Of a stretch of DNA of 64,000 nucleotides, positions 23,528 through 34,745 are shown piece by piece. Source of the stretch: Symbiotaphrina buchneri (taxonomy: Eukaryota > Ascomycota > Symbiotaphrinales > Symbiotaphrinaceae); contig BCIG01000010.1 of NCBI GenBank assembly GCA_001599915.1, forward strand, positions 722,006 to 786,005. Reading direction: 5' to 3'. Below the pieces are notes generated by a model. The model saw only the letters and a program-made list of their open reading frames with translations, searched no databases and had not been told where the DNA came from. Position 1 is the first letter of the stretch. Every line of letters starts with the position of its first letter. The position numbers and the translations under genes are program-made.

Positions 23528-25074
23528 CTACTCCCCCTTCCCCCCCTCACCCTCCACCCTCTCCAGCTCCTCATAAACCGCCCCCTCCCACCTCCTCAAC
23601 CACTGCACCGTCTCCGCATCTCCAAAGGGGAACATATGCGTCACACTCAGCCCCGCCACTCCGGCCGTCGGATCAATCCACCAAAACGAATTCATCATGC
23701 CGCCCCACCACAACGTGCCCGCCTTCCTCCTTCCCTGCTCCACATCGCTCTGCACCAGCGCCCCGCCCAGACCCCAGTTCAGCCCCGCGGCCACGGCCGT
23801 ATCGAGCGGCACCGCGTTCAGCATGCCATATGCCTCGGCGGCGTCTTTGGACGCGACGGTCGCGTGCAGGTATCGCGGCGAGGGGAGTTGCGGCGTGAAC
23901 ATTGCTTGCACGGTTGCGGGCTTTAGGATGCTGGGAGAGGAGGAGGATGTGGTGGTCGAGGAGGAAGGCGAGGAGGGGAAGGAGTGCAGTAGCGAGCGTA
24001 GCAGCGTGAAGTAGTCCCGCGCGGTAGTGAACAGGCCGGAGCCGCCGGCGTCGAAGGGGAGCGGCTGCGGGAAGACTTGCGAGCGGAAGAGTTTGCCTGT
24101 GCTGGGGGTCCGCTCGAAGAGAGGTGCTATGCGAGCGGCGATGGACGGGTGCGATTCCGGGTGGAAGGTTGACGAGGTCATGCCCAGCGGAGCGAAGATG
24201 TGTGTCTGCACGTAGGCTTCGAGAGTCAGGTTCGTCAGCCGCTCGACCACGACGCCGGCCCAGTCGATTCCCGCGCCGTATTCCCAGCCCTCGCCGGGGT
24301 CGTAGAGGAGCGGGAGGAGAGCTCGCTCGGCCTGGCTTGATGTCAGAGTGGCCCTGGGTTTGATGGATGGTGGTGTGGATTGATGAGGGAGGACTTACAA
24401 GACTTTCTGGCCCGCCCATGAGCCCCGTCACAGGTTGCCCCATGGCTTTCCGGTACTGTGTCCACTTCTCCGTCATGAAGTCGTAGCCGATGCCGGCGGA
24501 GTGCGTGAGCAGGTGCCTGCAATACGCGATCGTCAGTCAGGATCATGCCAGCCGCCCATTTCACACCAACTATCGTGCAAAGCAAATCGACCAAATGAAA
24601 CACGCAAGCACAACGCACCTCAGCGTCATCGTCGTCCTTCGCGGCCTCAAGACCGGCTTCCCACTCTCATCAAACCCATCCAAGACGGGGACATCTTTCC
24701 ACTCATGCAAGACTCTTGTAATATCCTCGTCCAGACTCACAAGCCCGCGCTCAACAACCTGCAGCACCGCGACCGTGGTCACGAGCTTAGTGCATGACGC
24801 TGCAAAGACCACCGTATCGGGGTCGAAGCGCGGCGAAGTGCTGTCCACCGAGGCGAAGCCGAAGGATTCGGCGATCTTCAGTGTTCCTTGGAGAGTGTTA
24901 GTCCACATGGATATCGTCGCCGAGCAGAGGAAGACGACAAAGGCGAAGCACACTATGCGATGCATACATACCAGATTTGTTCTCAGCCAGCAGGACCGCG
25001 CCGGGGAAGGTCCGCTTCTCAAGCCCTTCCTCGCCGGCCGCGACGCGTAGTTCGGATTTTTTGAGTGCTTCCAT
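23528..25074 (-). CDS. Beta-lactamase-fold serine hydrolase/transesterase
   Basis: Exons 25074-24972, 24886-24619, 24516-24399 and 24331-23528 give 430 residues. The class C beta-lactamase/esterase fold is shown by the SxxK nucleophile motif in VFAASCTKLVTTVAVLQ, HLLTHSAGIGYDF, a Tyr motif in EYGAGIDWAG (YxN equivalent, here Y-G-A) and the C-terminal WGLGGALVQS and WWGGMMNSFWW segments (HTG equivalent replaced). Fungal relatives include esterase EstB-like proteins and acyltransferases of polyketide clusters such as LovD. No polyketide synthase is present in this window, so a stand-alone esterase is more likely. No signal peptide is visible, so it is probably cytosolic. Confidence 0.85.
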
Positions 25075-26165
25075 GCCTGGGATTCACCGACGTGTAGGTT
25101 CTTGAAAAGGTGAAATTGAGTCAATTGCGACGGAGGTGAAGATAGCAATCGGGATCTCTGTTGCCGTTTTATAGATACACCTGGCTGGCATGTGAAGCAT
25201 CACCGAGTCGGGATCATTAATAATTTCGTCCGCCCAGCGGCGGCCCGACACTTTAGCATTGGCTCCACTGTGACGATTAGCGGCTGTTTTAGTGCAGATA
25301 TTGATGGCAGTCCACGTTGCAAAGCGCAAAGCTACGCTCTAGGATTGACCTCGTGTGATACCGGGCTGTCGTCCAGGCTTGTCCCTGCTACAATGGATGT
25401 GTGTTATTCCGCCTCCGACGGGTTCTAGAATAATGTATCCGATACGGCGTCCAGCGTCCGTTGGGTTGCAAGCTGCGGGTAATTGCCAAGCCTCGTCCGA
25501 TGCGAGCCTGAGCGAGATCTCTGGAAGGTGGAAGGTTCCAGAGGTTACGAAGGTACGTAAGGTAGGTAGGTAACTCTGCGGTGTTTCCACCACTAAATGG
25601 AGCATTAAGTCAGTGACTCTGGTGAGCAGATATTTCTGGTACAGTCCGATAGTCAGATCTTACTCTTGATCCTGCAATTCACAAGTTCAATAGTCTCCGA
25701 CCATGTAAAAATACGTCCCGGGTCTGAAAGCCGTTTTACGGTGGTCTGGAGAACTGGACGCCTGGTCCGCCGCCCGTGCCTTGCCGGCAACCGAATCGCA
25801 GTACTAGGCTAACCATTAATGGTTTGGCGCAATATCTGATGATTTTCGGACAGAAACCAGAGCGGGCGAAATGTCGCCGAAGACACCTTGCTGGCCAGGG
25901 GCTGAATTGGGGTTCCAATGAGCGTCTTGAGAAATCACATAGCTCGACTTCAGATACTGTTATCTTTAACTCCTAAGGTCATTTGCATGAATCAGAGAAC
26001 TCTCCGCTCAGAGGGAGAATGACCGTGACCATCCTGCTCCCGGGCTATATGAACCGCGCCTGGCCTGCGCTGTGGACTGGAGGAAACCAAGCTCACCCCC
26101 AAAAATATTCATCTTATGAAACGGAGCATAATTAACATCATCAAAACCGCAAAGCTCACCCCATC
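25075..26165. other. Intergenic region, divergent promoters
   Basis: About 1.1 kb between the divergent hydrolase and methyltransferase genes. I see no gene, repeat or structured element; several short open frames look like chance. Confidence 0.4.
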
Positions 26166-27099
26166 ATGTCATCCATCCACACCCTCTACGACAACTCCAC
26201 CGCCGCAAACCTCTACCGCGCCGCCGAGCGAGGCACCGCTCCGCCCGCCGCCGCGCTGCTGCAGCAAGCCAGCCTCCTCACCCCTTCCCCCTCGCCACGC
26301 ATCGTCCTCGACAACGCCTGTGGGCTCGGCGTCGTCGGCGCCACGCTGCTCGAGCTCGCTTCGCCCGAAATCATCGTACACACGAAGCTCACATGCGGGG
26401 ATCTGTCAAGCGTGATGGTCGACGCGGCGGTGAAGCGGCTGCGGGATGCGGGCTGGAAGGAGGTCGAGGGGAAGGTTGTGGATGCGCAGAAAATTGAGGA
26501 GGGGGAGGGGAGGTTCACGCATGTGCTTATGAGTTTTGGCGTGCAGGTGCTGCCGAGGCCGGGGGAGGCGCTTAAAGGTTCGTCTGAGAGGCTTGGTTAA
26601 GAGGTCTTCCCTGGCCGCATCTGCTGCTGTGTTGCTAACGCTGAGGACTGTTGTAGAGGCATTCCGCGTCCTCAAACCAAACGGCGTCTACGGCATGACA
26701 TCCTGGGCCTCCGTCGGGTGGATTCCCATCGTCACCGCCGCGCTCTCACGTATCCCCTCCGTCAGCACCATCCCCGACGGCGGAACCATGATCGGCGCCA
26801 TGGGCAACGGGGAATGGGACCGGGTTGAATACATCGTCGAACAGTTCTCGGCGGTGGGGTTCGTCGATATCAAAACGGACGTCCAGCCCGGCCAGTTCCC
26901 CGTCGATAATGTGGACCAGTTCATGAAGATGTTTTCGATCTTTATCAAGACGTTTGTGGAGAGGCTGTGGCCTGGGAAGGAGGGATTGAGTGAGGAGCTG
27001 AGTAAGAGGATGAAGGAGGTGCTGCTGGAGAGATTTGGTGAGGAGGAGGGGTTCGATTTGGGTGCTAGGTATATTGTGACGACGGCAAGGAAGCCGTGA
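26166..27099 (+). CDS. Class I SAM-dependent methyltransferase
   Basis: Exons 26166-26577 and 26657-27099 (intron 79 bp) encode 284 residues. The glycine-rich SAM site is VLDNACGLGVVGATLLEL (motif I, about residues 46-65), then LTCGDLSSVMVDAA (acidic residue of motif II region) and EAFRVLKPNGVYGMTSW (post-motif strand 5). A C-terminal alpha/beta part ends VTTARKP. The fold is clear but the methyl acceptor is not; such genes are often part of secondary-metabolite pathways, yet no backbone enzyme is nearby. The exon join K|EAFRVL matches the family exactly. Confidence 0.85.
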
Positions 27100-27381
27100 G
27101 GTATTCACTGATGGAATGTGGAGAGGCAAGGCTGGGAGTGTTTGTTGCTTTCCGCTGTGTTTTGGATTGTGTTTGCTGAAGTGTTGAGCTAAATTTTGGT
27201 GTTTGTTTTTTTCTCGGATTGAGGATTGCGATATAATCCGAAATTAATCTCTCTCCAAAGGGACGAAGACCTCTATTTCAATTCATCTTAACTTCACCAG
27301 AACATCGTAGACTGACAAGGTCATTCACCGCGGACAAGGTTTGCCCTGCAGTATGTTAGACAACGGAATAAGCATTAAATA

Positions 27382-28279
27382 ATGGCGTTAAATGTGGTCT
27401 TCCGGCACATCTGCTTATCGAGCAAGCCGAGCAAGCCTCACCTCTTATTGTCACAAATCCTTATTATCCGGTCCAGAATCGTGCACGAACTCTATCGACA
27501 CTATGCCACCGACGCCAAGGTTCATACGCCCAAGGGGCCGCTCCGAAGGCACAGGCAAGGGAACGGGCAAGTGCAAGGCACGAGCCAAGACCTCGCCTTC
27601 TCCCGAAGCCTCCATTACGGTACGGGAGGAGCCTCCCACCGGCCCCACATCAGCCCTCCCCGCAGGAATCAAGATCCCGCCAGTGAGCAACGCGGGGCCG
27701 CGAAAGCGTTTGTGCTGGAATACGGTTCCGCCAAGACCCTTCCGTGCACGGTCTGTCTTTCAGGTCTGGACCCAGCGCACCCGGAGCAGTTTGAGTGTCG
27801 ATATCATGAGGCGTATCAGTTCGGGGAGTATTGCGCGCATTGTTTGGGACTGGGGAGGAAGCATGCGGAGTGTTTCCAGGTAGGCTTTGAATCCGTCAGA
27901 ATGAGCGGGGGGCGAGTCGTTGGCTGATGATTTTACTTTGAACTGTGTGCAGCCACCAATGGCGCTGCTGGCCCTCTCGGAACAGTTGTTCGCGGCATAT
28001 CAAGCCGCGGTGGCGCAGCCACTTGACGAGAATGTGCAGATTAACTTCCAGGACGTCCATAAGATATGGAGCTCCGCAAGGTGGCGTCTGGTGAAGCAGC
28101 CGGCGAGTGCCAACGAGGAGACGAATGGGGAAGAAGCTTCGGCGGGGCAACTGTCGGCATTGCGCGCAGAGCTGAGGACCCAGCGGGCGGCGATCAGGTT
28201 ACTTATGGGGAAGATGGACGAGGCGCTTGTGCGGAACCCTGGCGATACGTTAAGGAAATTTGAGGAAGGCTCGTTCTAG
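27382..28279 (+). CDS. Hypothetical fungal protein with CxxC...CxxC zinc-like motif and C-terminal helix
   Basis: Exon 2 (27953-28279) and the 3' half of exon 1 (to 27879) look genuine. They join FQ|PPMALLALSEQLFAAYQAAV across a 73-bp intron and encode a cysteine-rich block PCTVCLSGLDP...FECRYHEAY...YCAHCLGLGRKHAEC, followed by a helical segment QLSALRAELRTQRAAIRLLMGKM that could form a coiled coil. The pattern recalls uncharacterised fungal proteins with paired CxxC motifs. The N-terminus is uncertain: the ATG at 27382 gives 274 residues, but the first 110 residues are low complexity and another frame there is also open, so an upstream exon or later start is possible. The function is unknown. 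Confidence 0.5.
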
Positions 28280-28400
28280 CAAGCCAGGCACACAGTGATA
28301 TTATTTTTCAAATTGCAATGCTAGATATGCCTATGCCTTCATGTCCCTCAAAACAGCCATAACCATCCTATACCCATCCCAGGTACGCAAACAGCATTTA

Positions 28401-29774
28401 TTAGTTCTGCACGCCCTCAATGATAACCTTAATGACGCTCTCCTTGCCCTGCTTGACCAGCTCGAACGCCTTCTCCGCCTCCTCGAACTTAAACCGGTTC
28501 GTGATCAGCCTCTTGACGTCGATCTCCCCGCTCGCGACTAGGTCTACGGCGGTCGGGTAGCAGCCCGTCGTGTACCGGATGGAGCCGCGGATCGTTAGGT
28601 CGCGGATACACGCTGTCGTGATGGGGAAGACCACGTTCTATACACAGTCAGTACACGCCCGGTCTTGGGTATACAACGTGAGAGGGAGAGGCCACTGGGA
28701 ACATACCTCCTTGCCCATTCCCGCCTGCACGTACATGCCACCCTTCTTAACCAGATTCACGCCCGTCTGGATACAGCTCTCCGCGCCGGTGGCCTCAATC
28801 ACCACATCCGGGCCCTCTCCCAGGCCAAACTCATCCTTAATCAACTTCGCTACCTTCTCGCTCCACTCCGTCGCCTCCACGCCCTCCGGCTTGGGCGGGG
28901 GGCAAAAGACCTCATCGGCCGCAAAGCTCTTCGCGAACTCGAGGCGGGACTTGCTGATATCCACACCAATAACTTTCTTCGCAGCATAGGCTTTGGACAC
29001 GGCCTGGCACAGCACGCCGATGGGCCCGCAGCCGAAGACGACGATGGTCTGGTTCGCGCGCACGTTGCCGACTTTGGTGATCTGCACGGCCACGGCGACG
29101 GGCTCGACCATCGCGCCTTCTTCCAGGTCCATGTGGTCTGGTAAGGGAACGCAGTAGTCCGATGCCACGATGTAGTATTTGGCGAGTGTCCCGTCGTGGG
29201 GAGGCGTGGCCGCGAAGACGGTGTCGGGGCACAGGTTGTACGAGCCGGAGCGGCAGTAGTCGCAGCTGGGAGAGCCATTGTTAGACTTTCCTTTACTTAC
29301 TTTTATGCGGCAGGCAAAGCCAGGAAAGCGAGTAAGGGCCTGACTTACTGCCTACACGGCACACCAGGCTCAATAGCCACGCGGTCGCCCACTTTGAGGT
29401 TCTTCACTGCAGAGCCGACCTCGACGACGGTGCCGGAGCTTTCGTGGCCGAGGATGATGGGTGACTCGAGGATGAAGTCACCGATGCGCCCTACGCCGTG
29501 TATCTTAGCCACTTGGCCCATTTGCGCCCAGAAACCTATACTCTGCGGGACATACCTCGCTGCCAATAATGCACATCGCTTCCACAGATGCCGGTCTGGC
29601 CGATGTGCACGCGGACATCATAGGGATCCCGCATTTTCGGGATAGGGCGGTCTTCGAAGGCGACGTCCTTGACGGCGCGGAGCACGAAGGCGGGGTTCTT
29701 CTCCTGAAAGAAATCCAGCGTCAACGGCGTGCTCAAGAGGGGGTATTGAGATTACTTACTGGTATGCTACCCAT
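28401..29774 (-). CDS. Xylitol/sorbitol-type zinc dehydrogenase (MDR family)
   Basis: Exons 29774-29760, 29703-29556, 29490-29349, 29265-28707 and 28637-28401 encode 366 residues. I chose the short first exon MGSIP because a strong CTTTCAG acceptor precedes [11 protein letters not shown]; an in-frame ATG at 29736 would bypass that intron. Catalytic zinc ligands are visible in [11 protein letters not shown] and [12 protein letters not shown] (Cys, His-Glu), and the dinucleotide site in [18 protein letters not shown]. Structural-zinc cysteines are in [29 protein letters not shown] suggests NAD preference, through the Asp after strand 2. The enzyme class oxidises polyols such as xylitol, L-arabinitol or sorbitol to ketoses. 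It lies divergent from a kinase gene and starts the putative polyol cluster. Confidence 0.9.
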
Positions 29775-30045
29775 TTTGTTTCTGTTGTTATAGCTCTTTC
29801 TTGTGGGCAGGGGTAAGAACTTCTCGGTGAGGGCTTTTGAATAGAAGTCCAAGTCAAGGTCTTCTTTTCTTTATCAGCTCTCTCTTCGCAATCCCACGAT
29901 CCTGTCTTGTGACGAAAATAATTCAAGCCGAGGACATACACGACCCTGAGCTAGTAACGCGCGTGGGGCGCCCGAGCTCTCAGCCGGGGGCCAGAGATTC
30001 GGTCGTCGGCGGGAAGCCAGACGAGCGGGGGCGGCACCCCTACAG

Positions 30046-30067
30046 CGGACACGGTCGACCGTCTCCG
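30046..30067. promoter_or_regulatory. Palindromic CGG-CCG element between polyol dehydrogenase and kinase
   Basis: A 22-bp near-perfect palindrome: CGGA at the left end, TCCG at the right, and a perfect 12-bp core ACGGTCGACCGT. Inverted CGG triplets are the classical recognition form for Zn2Cys6 regulators. It lies in the shared upstream region of two divergently transcribed genes of the putative polyol cluster, and resembles the elements at 33533 and 35287. Confidence 0.45.
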
Positions 30068-30469
30068 GCGCCTTGCTCCGTCTATTCCGCACAGTCCACA
30101 ACCGCACGCAGCAACAGCCAATCCGAGACCCCGAGTGGAGCGCGGGGGATGACGCGGTGGGTCCACCAGGAGGAAGACTCGGAACGCGCTGGCGAAGGTT
30201 GAAATCGAAGCACGCGCACAGCCCGTAGAGGAGAGAACGCAGAGGAGGGAACGGGGTAGACAGAAGAACCCGTTGCGCACACGACCCACCACGCGCTCCC
30301 ACACACTCTCCACAGCGAGCCCCGGCCGAGAAAGAAACGGTCATTCGCTGTAGTGCGCACGCCAGCACGCCCCGGACTTTTCAGTAGATGGTGATTGTCG
30401 CAAGATCGGGCCAAGCATGATATGACAGCCAGCTCCAGCAGCTGCCATCATAGCCTCCACACCAGCATC

Positions 30470-31168
30470 ATGGAAGCCACCTACCACGAGCTCGCAAGCA
30501 AGATCTGGGCCACCTACGAGCAGCGCGGGAACAAGCGACGCATCCTCGTCGCCATCGCGGGCGCGCCAGGGTCCGGGAAGACGACGACGGCGACGCGGGT
30601 CACGCAGCTGCTGAACGCGGAGCACCCGCAGGAGCACGGCGAAGTGCCGCGCGCCATCTGCGTCTCGATGGATGGCTTCCACCTGCCGCGCGCGGTACTG
30701 GACCAGCTGCCCAACAAAGTCGAGGCGTACATCCGCCGCGGGGCGCCTTGGACATTCGACGTGGACAAAGTCGTGGCGCTGGTGCGGCGGCTGCGGGAAT
30801 CTGCGGACGACGAGTCGGGGGATATCTACGCGCCATCATTCGACCACGCGTTGAAAGACCCCCTAGAGAACCGGGTGGTGATCCCCTCCGCGACGGGGAT
30901 TGTGATCTTAGAGGGGAATTACTTGCTGTTGGATCAGGAGGGGTGGCGTGAGATTTCAATGTCGGTGGATTTGAAGGTGTTCATTGATGCGGATCTGGAG
31001 GAGGCGCGCACGAGGGTCGCGAAGAGGCATGTTAAGGCGGGTATTGAGTTGAATCTGGAGGATGCGTATCGTAGGGTGGATGCGAATGATTATCTGAATG
31101 GCTTGACGATCAAGCAGGGCTTGATTAGCCCGGATGTTGTGGTGAAGAGCGTTGAGGAGAGGACATGA
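30470..31168 (+). CDS. P-loop kinase of the uridine kinase/phosphoribulokinase type (Yfh7-like)
   Basis: An intronless gene of 232 residues starting MEATYHELASKIW. Upstream in-frame ATGs exist (30395), but conservation begins here. The Walker A motif is AGAPGSGKTTTATRV (about residues 30-44), followed by CVSMDGFHLPRAVLDQ, the substrate-side aspartate region, RRGAPWTFD, APSFDHALKDP and the Walker B-like IVILEGNYLLLD. Length and motifs match the small kinase/nucleoside triphosphate hydrolase family including yeast Yfh7 and bacterial FrcK-like sugar-operon kinases. Its location between a polyol dehydrogenase and a sugar transporter suggests that it phosphorylates a ketose or related sugar; this is inference from context. 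Confidence 0.85.
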   Translation: MEATYHELASKIWATYEQRGNKRRILVAIAGAPGSGKTTTATRVTQLLNAEHPQEHGEVPRAICVSMDGFHLPRAVLDQLPNKVEAYIRRGAPWTFDVDKVVALVRRLRESADDESGDIYAPSFDHALKDPLENRVVIPSATGIVILEGNYLLLDQEGWREISMSVDLKVFIDADLEEARTRVAKRHVKAGIELNLEDAYRRVDANDYLNGLTIKQGLISPDVVVKSVEERT

Positions 31169-31498
31169 TGTGTGGCTGATGGGGTTCGTGGTGCTGGCGA
31201 TATAAACGTCGCAGGATTTCGGATTGGAGAAGAGACCTTCTTAGACTGCAAAGAGGGATATGGGCGTCAAGCTTGGGTTCATAGACTATCACCAAATAGA
31301 CTAATGTTAGGCATTGCATGGCTTGGGTAAGCTGTTTAGTTCATCGAGCATCTTGCCGGGCTCATCGCAGATGAAAATATTCGCTCGTTCACCGATCATT
31401 CAGTGGCACGTTTTAGATGGACAAAATCCACTTTTCTTTCCGCTGAGGATGAGCGGGAGTGGTATCTTTACAGTAGATCTAGGTCTATGTACACGGCC

Positions 31499-33141
31499 TC
31501 ACACCTTCGCTGGATGCTCCACATGGTCCTGCTGCGTGCCCGTCTTATTATCCTCAAAGATCTCGGGCACCGCACCCTCACCATCAAAGACAGCCGCAAT
31601 CTCCTCCAAAGTATGGCCCTTGGTCTCCGGGAAGAAGAACCAAGTAACCCCAAAGAAGACAACCAGCAAGCAACAAAAGACAATATAATAATGCCAGCCA
31701 ATATTATCCAGCGCAATCGGATTCACAAACGCCAGTACAATCAGGGAGCCATACACGGTCAGCAACTCGACCGTCAAGCCCTTGCTGCGGATCGAGTACG
31801 GGAAAATCTCCGTCGGGTAGCCCAGCAACAGCGGCGTGTATGCGATGTCGTAGTGGAAGTAGAAGATGAAGATGAAGACTACCACCGCGATGCCGAAGCT
31901 GTTGGATCCCTGGATGTCGAACTCGGCTGAGCAGGCTGTCCAGATCACGAACGAGATCAGCATCCCGATGCCTGACCATAAGAAGAGTGTGCGCCGGCCC
32001 AGACGATCCACGAGGAATGCGGCTGATGCGGCAGCGGCGAAGTTGAAGATTTGGAGAAGGCCGTTGATGAGTGTCTGTGTGTCGGGGTCGGTGATGCCGA
32101 CGGTGTCCAGCACAAGAGCTAATCGTACGTTAGCAAGCTGGAAGTGGATGGTATACGGGAAGTTAGGAGACTTACTCAGGTAGTATGAGACAACGGCGAT
32201 ACCGTTCCACTGCGCGAAGCCTCCGACGCACATGGCGATGAAGGTACGGCGGCGGTTGCCAGGCGTGGCAATGAGAGCAGACCAGGTCGTGTCCTCAGCC
32301 GCCTTCTCCAGCTCGATGGTCCGCATAATCTCTGCCATCTCGAACTGGATCAATGGATGACCGGTCTCACCACCGGTATGGTAGCGAGCAAGGATCATTT
32401 CAGCCTCGGACGCTTGGTCATTGGCAATAAGCCAACGCGGGGATTCTGGGACAAACCACCAGAAGACGACCTGAATAATCGGGAAGCCAGCCTGGACGAT
32501 AGATGGGATCCGCCACGACCAGTTGCTCGCGATGTGCTTCTGGGTGCCGTACGAGGTCCAGGCGGCCAGGATGGCGCCGAGGTAGTACAGTGTCCAGAAG
32601 AGCGACGTGTACTTGCCGCGGTGGGTCGGGTAGCACAGCTCCGTGATGAGCATCGGCGACGGCTGCACCACCAGCATGGAGCCCACGCCGACGAGGATGC
32701 GCGCGAAGATGAACATGCCGTACTTGACGGACGCCGCTTGGATGATGGATGCGATGATGATGGTAACGGCGCCGGCAAGCAGCGTCTTCCGCCGACCGAT
32801 CTTGTCGGAGAGGTAACCGACGAAGGGCAGAGAGATGACGGAGCCGATTGATTGCGCGGCGTTCACCACGCCCAGGACGGATCCCGCAGGGTTGCCGAAG
32901 TAGTCTTTCCATTGCGAAAGCGACTGCAGCGCGTTCATCATCGAGCCTGGCCTCGGGTCAACATCATTCCGTGTATGATCGAAGAATGGACCTTACCATC
33001 GTATCCAGCAACGGACGACGACAACAGCGGTATGATCAGGACCAGATTCAACCTCAACAAATGAGGGACCTGGAACCAGTAGCGATCATACTTAGGCAGC
33101 ACCTCCGCAACCGCATCACCAACAATAGCTCTATCCCTCAT
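31499..33141 (-). CDS. MFS sugar/polyol transporter
   Basis: Exons 33141-32997, 32946-32176 and 32118-31499 encode 511 residues with twelve predicted membrane helices. Sugar-porter signatures are visible: GYLSDKIGRRKTL (loop 2-3), PESPRWL, the loop 8-9 DRLGRRTLF and PETKGHTLEEI after helix 12. The 57-bp second intron is a multiple of three with no stop, so it could be missed, but it sits between SYYL and TLVLDTVGI, where relatives are continuous. The closest resemblance is to fungal lactose permease-like and hexose/polyol carriers. It is divergent from the short-chain dehydrogenase at 33862, with which it shares about 720 bp of upstream DNA. Confidence 0.92.
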
Positions 33142-33532
33142 CGTTGCTCTTGCTCACGAGGCAAAAAGTCAAGTATCTCAAAGACCAAAAGAAACCAGTC
33201 CGGGAGACTCAGTCCGCAGCGAAGCAGGGGAATTTTTCCACCCTTCGAGTGTGTGTGGAGTAGTGGGGATGCATGGGATCCGCCCGGGCTTTATATGCAG
33301 AGGATCATCACTCCACGAGGGCACCTCGTGTCAGGGATGCGAAAGCTTGCGGAGCCCCAGTAGATCGCGCGAGCAGAAATCCTGGCACCATGTCTCTCCA
33401 CGACTGGGTGGGTCCGATTTCTTCCGCTACCGGTATGGCCTTGAATGGTGACATTATTAACGATGGTCGCCTGATCGGGCTTGGTTGTCCGGGGAGACCT
33501 GACCGTAGTGTGGGAGCGGGGCGTTGGGGCAT

Positions 33533-33549
33533 CGGACGACTGTTGTCCG
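33533..33549. promoter_or_regulatory. Candidate operator CGGACGACTGTTGTCCG
   Basis: A 17-bp inverted repeat, CGGAC and GTCCG arms with a 7-base spacer that is itself largely symmetric. It is in the shared promoter of the sugar transporter and the short-chain dehydrogenase. It differs by one base from the reverse complement of the element at 35287-35303, which is unlikely by chance for two sites within 2 kb. Confidence 0.5.
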
Positions 33550-33861
33550 CGGGTGTCAGGCGAGCTGTAGATATGCGATCGGGAATCGGATGAGAGATTA
33601 TAGCATGCATGGATCGCGGCCGAGACCACGGAGAGCACATGATGATCGAAGAAATGTGGAGACAACTGGTGTGGGTTCTCCGAGCAAAGCCAGCGGAGGC
33701 CATGGACCCGCCGTGTAAGACAGTAGAGGTTTCCACCTTGTCCAACAAGAAATATTTCTATGTCCTTCTAGCTACTCCACAAGAAACTGACCAAAGCCAA
33801 TTCTCCAAGAGACACCGAGGCCAAACAACGAAACAGTCTCCTGACCACATAGAACGCAAAA

Positions 33862-34745
33862 ATGGGCGCCGAAAATGGAACAAACGGCCAGAAGAGCATC
33901 CGGTGGCCCAACCCAACGCTGCCGGATAGCGTCTTCAAGATGTTCGACATGCACGGCAAGGTCGTCATCATCACCGGTGGCTCGGGCGGTATTGGCTACG
34001 AAGTAGCTAGGGGACTTGCAGAGGCCGGCGCAGACGTACGCTGTTTCCCTTCTCCCACTCATAGTCCAAGAACTAACAGCGTCAACAGATCGCCATCTGG
34101 TACCACGCCTCCACCAAAGCCGAGAAGCTCGCCGCTACGCTGGCGTCCGACTTCGGCGTCAAGGCCAAAGCCTACAAATGCTCGGTCGAGAAATTCGAGG
34201 AGGTGGAGAGCACGACCAAGGCCGTGGTACAGGACTTCGGCCGGCTGGACGTCATGATCGCCAATGCAGGCATCCCGTCCAAAGCCGGCGGGCTCGATGA
34301 CAAGCTGTCGGACTGGCACAAGGTCGTCGACATTGATTTCAGTGGGGCCTACTACTGCGCGCGCGTCGCCGGCGAGATCTTCCGCAAGCAAGGTTCAGGA
34401 AACCTCATCTTCACGGCATCCATGTCTGGTCATGCCGCCAATGTGCCCCAGCAACAGGCTTGCTATAATGCTTGCAAGGCCGGTGTTATCCACCTGGCGA
34501 AGAGTCTGGCGGTTGAGTGGGCGCCCTTTGCGAGGGTCAATAGTGTCAGCCCCGGGTACATCGATACCCCTATTAGCGGCGATTGCCCGTTCGAGATGAA
34601 GGAGGAGTGGTACTCGTTGACTCCGTTGCGTCGGGACGCTGATCCCCGGGAGCTCAAGGGAGTGTACCTTTACCTTGCCAGTGATGCAAGCACTTACACA
34701 ACTGGATCTGACATTGTTGTCGACGGAGGGTACACATGCAGGTAA
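33862..34745 (+). CDS. Short-chain dehydrogenase/reductase (sorbose/mannitol/arabinitol type)
   Basis: Exons 33862-34035 and 34089-34745 encode 276 residues. The NAD(P) site is VVIITGGSGGIGYEVARGLAEAGAD, split by the intron after GAD. The catalytic residues are the Ser in FTASMSGHAAN and YNACK (Y-x3-K). The C-terminus DIVVDGGYTCR is the usual end of polyol-type classical SDRs such as yeast Sou1 and fungal NADP-mannitol dehydrogenase. It would interconvert a ketose and a polyol in the cytosol. It shares its upstream region with the sugar transporter and is followed at 35583 by a second, related SDR on the same strand. Confidence 0.9.

Noticed and set aside
29689-29736. Alternative start [11 protein letters not shown] for the polyol dehydrogenase
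   Set aside because: It reads through a strong CTTTCAG acceptor. A short upstream exon (MGSIP) with a GTAAGT donor fits better, though both remain possible.
31499-32941. Reading the sugar transporter as one open frame without introns
   Set aside because: The frame carries an extra 19 codons (32119-32175) inside a conserved helix, with clear GT-AG ends, and lacks the first helix encoded by the exon at 33141-32997.
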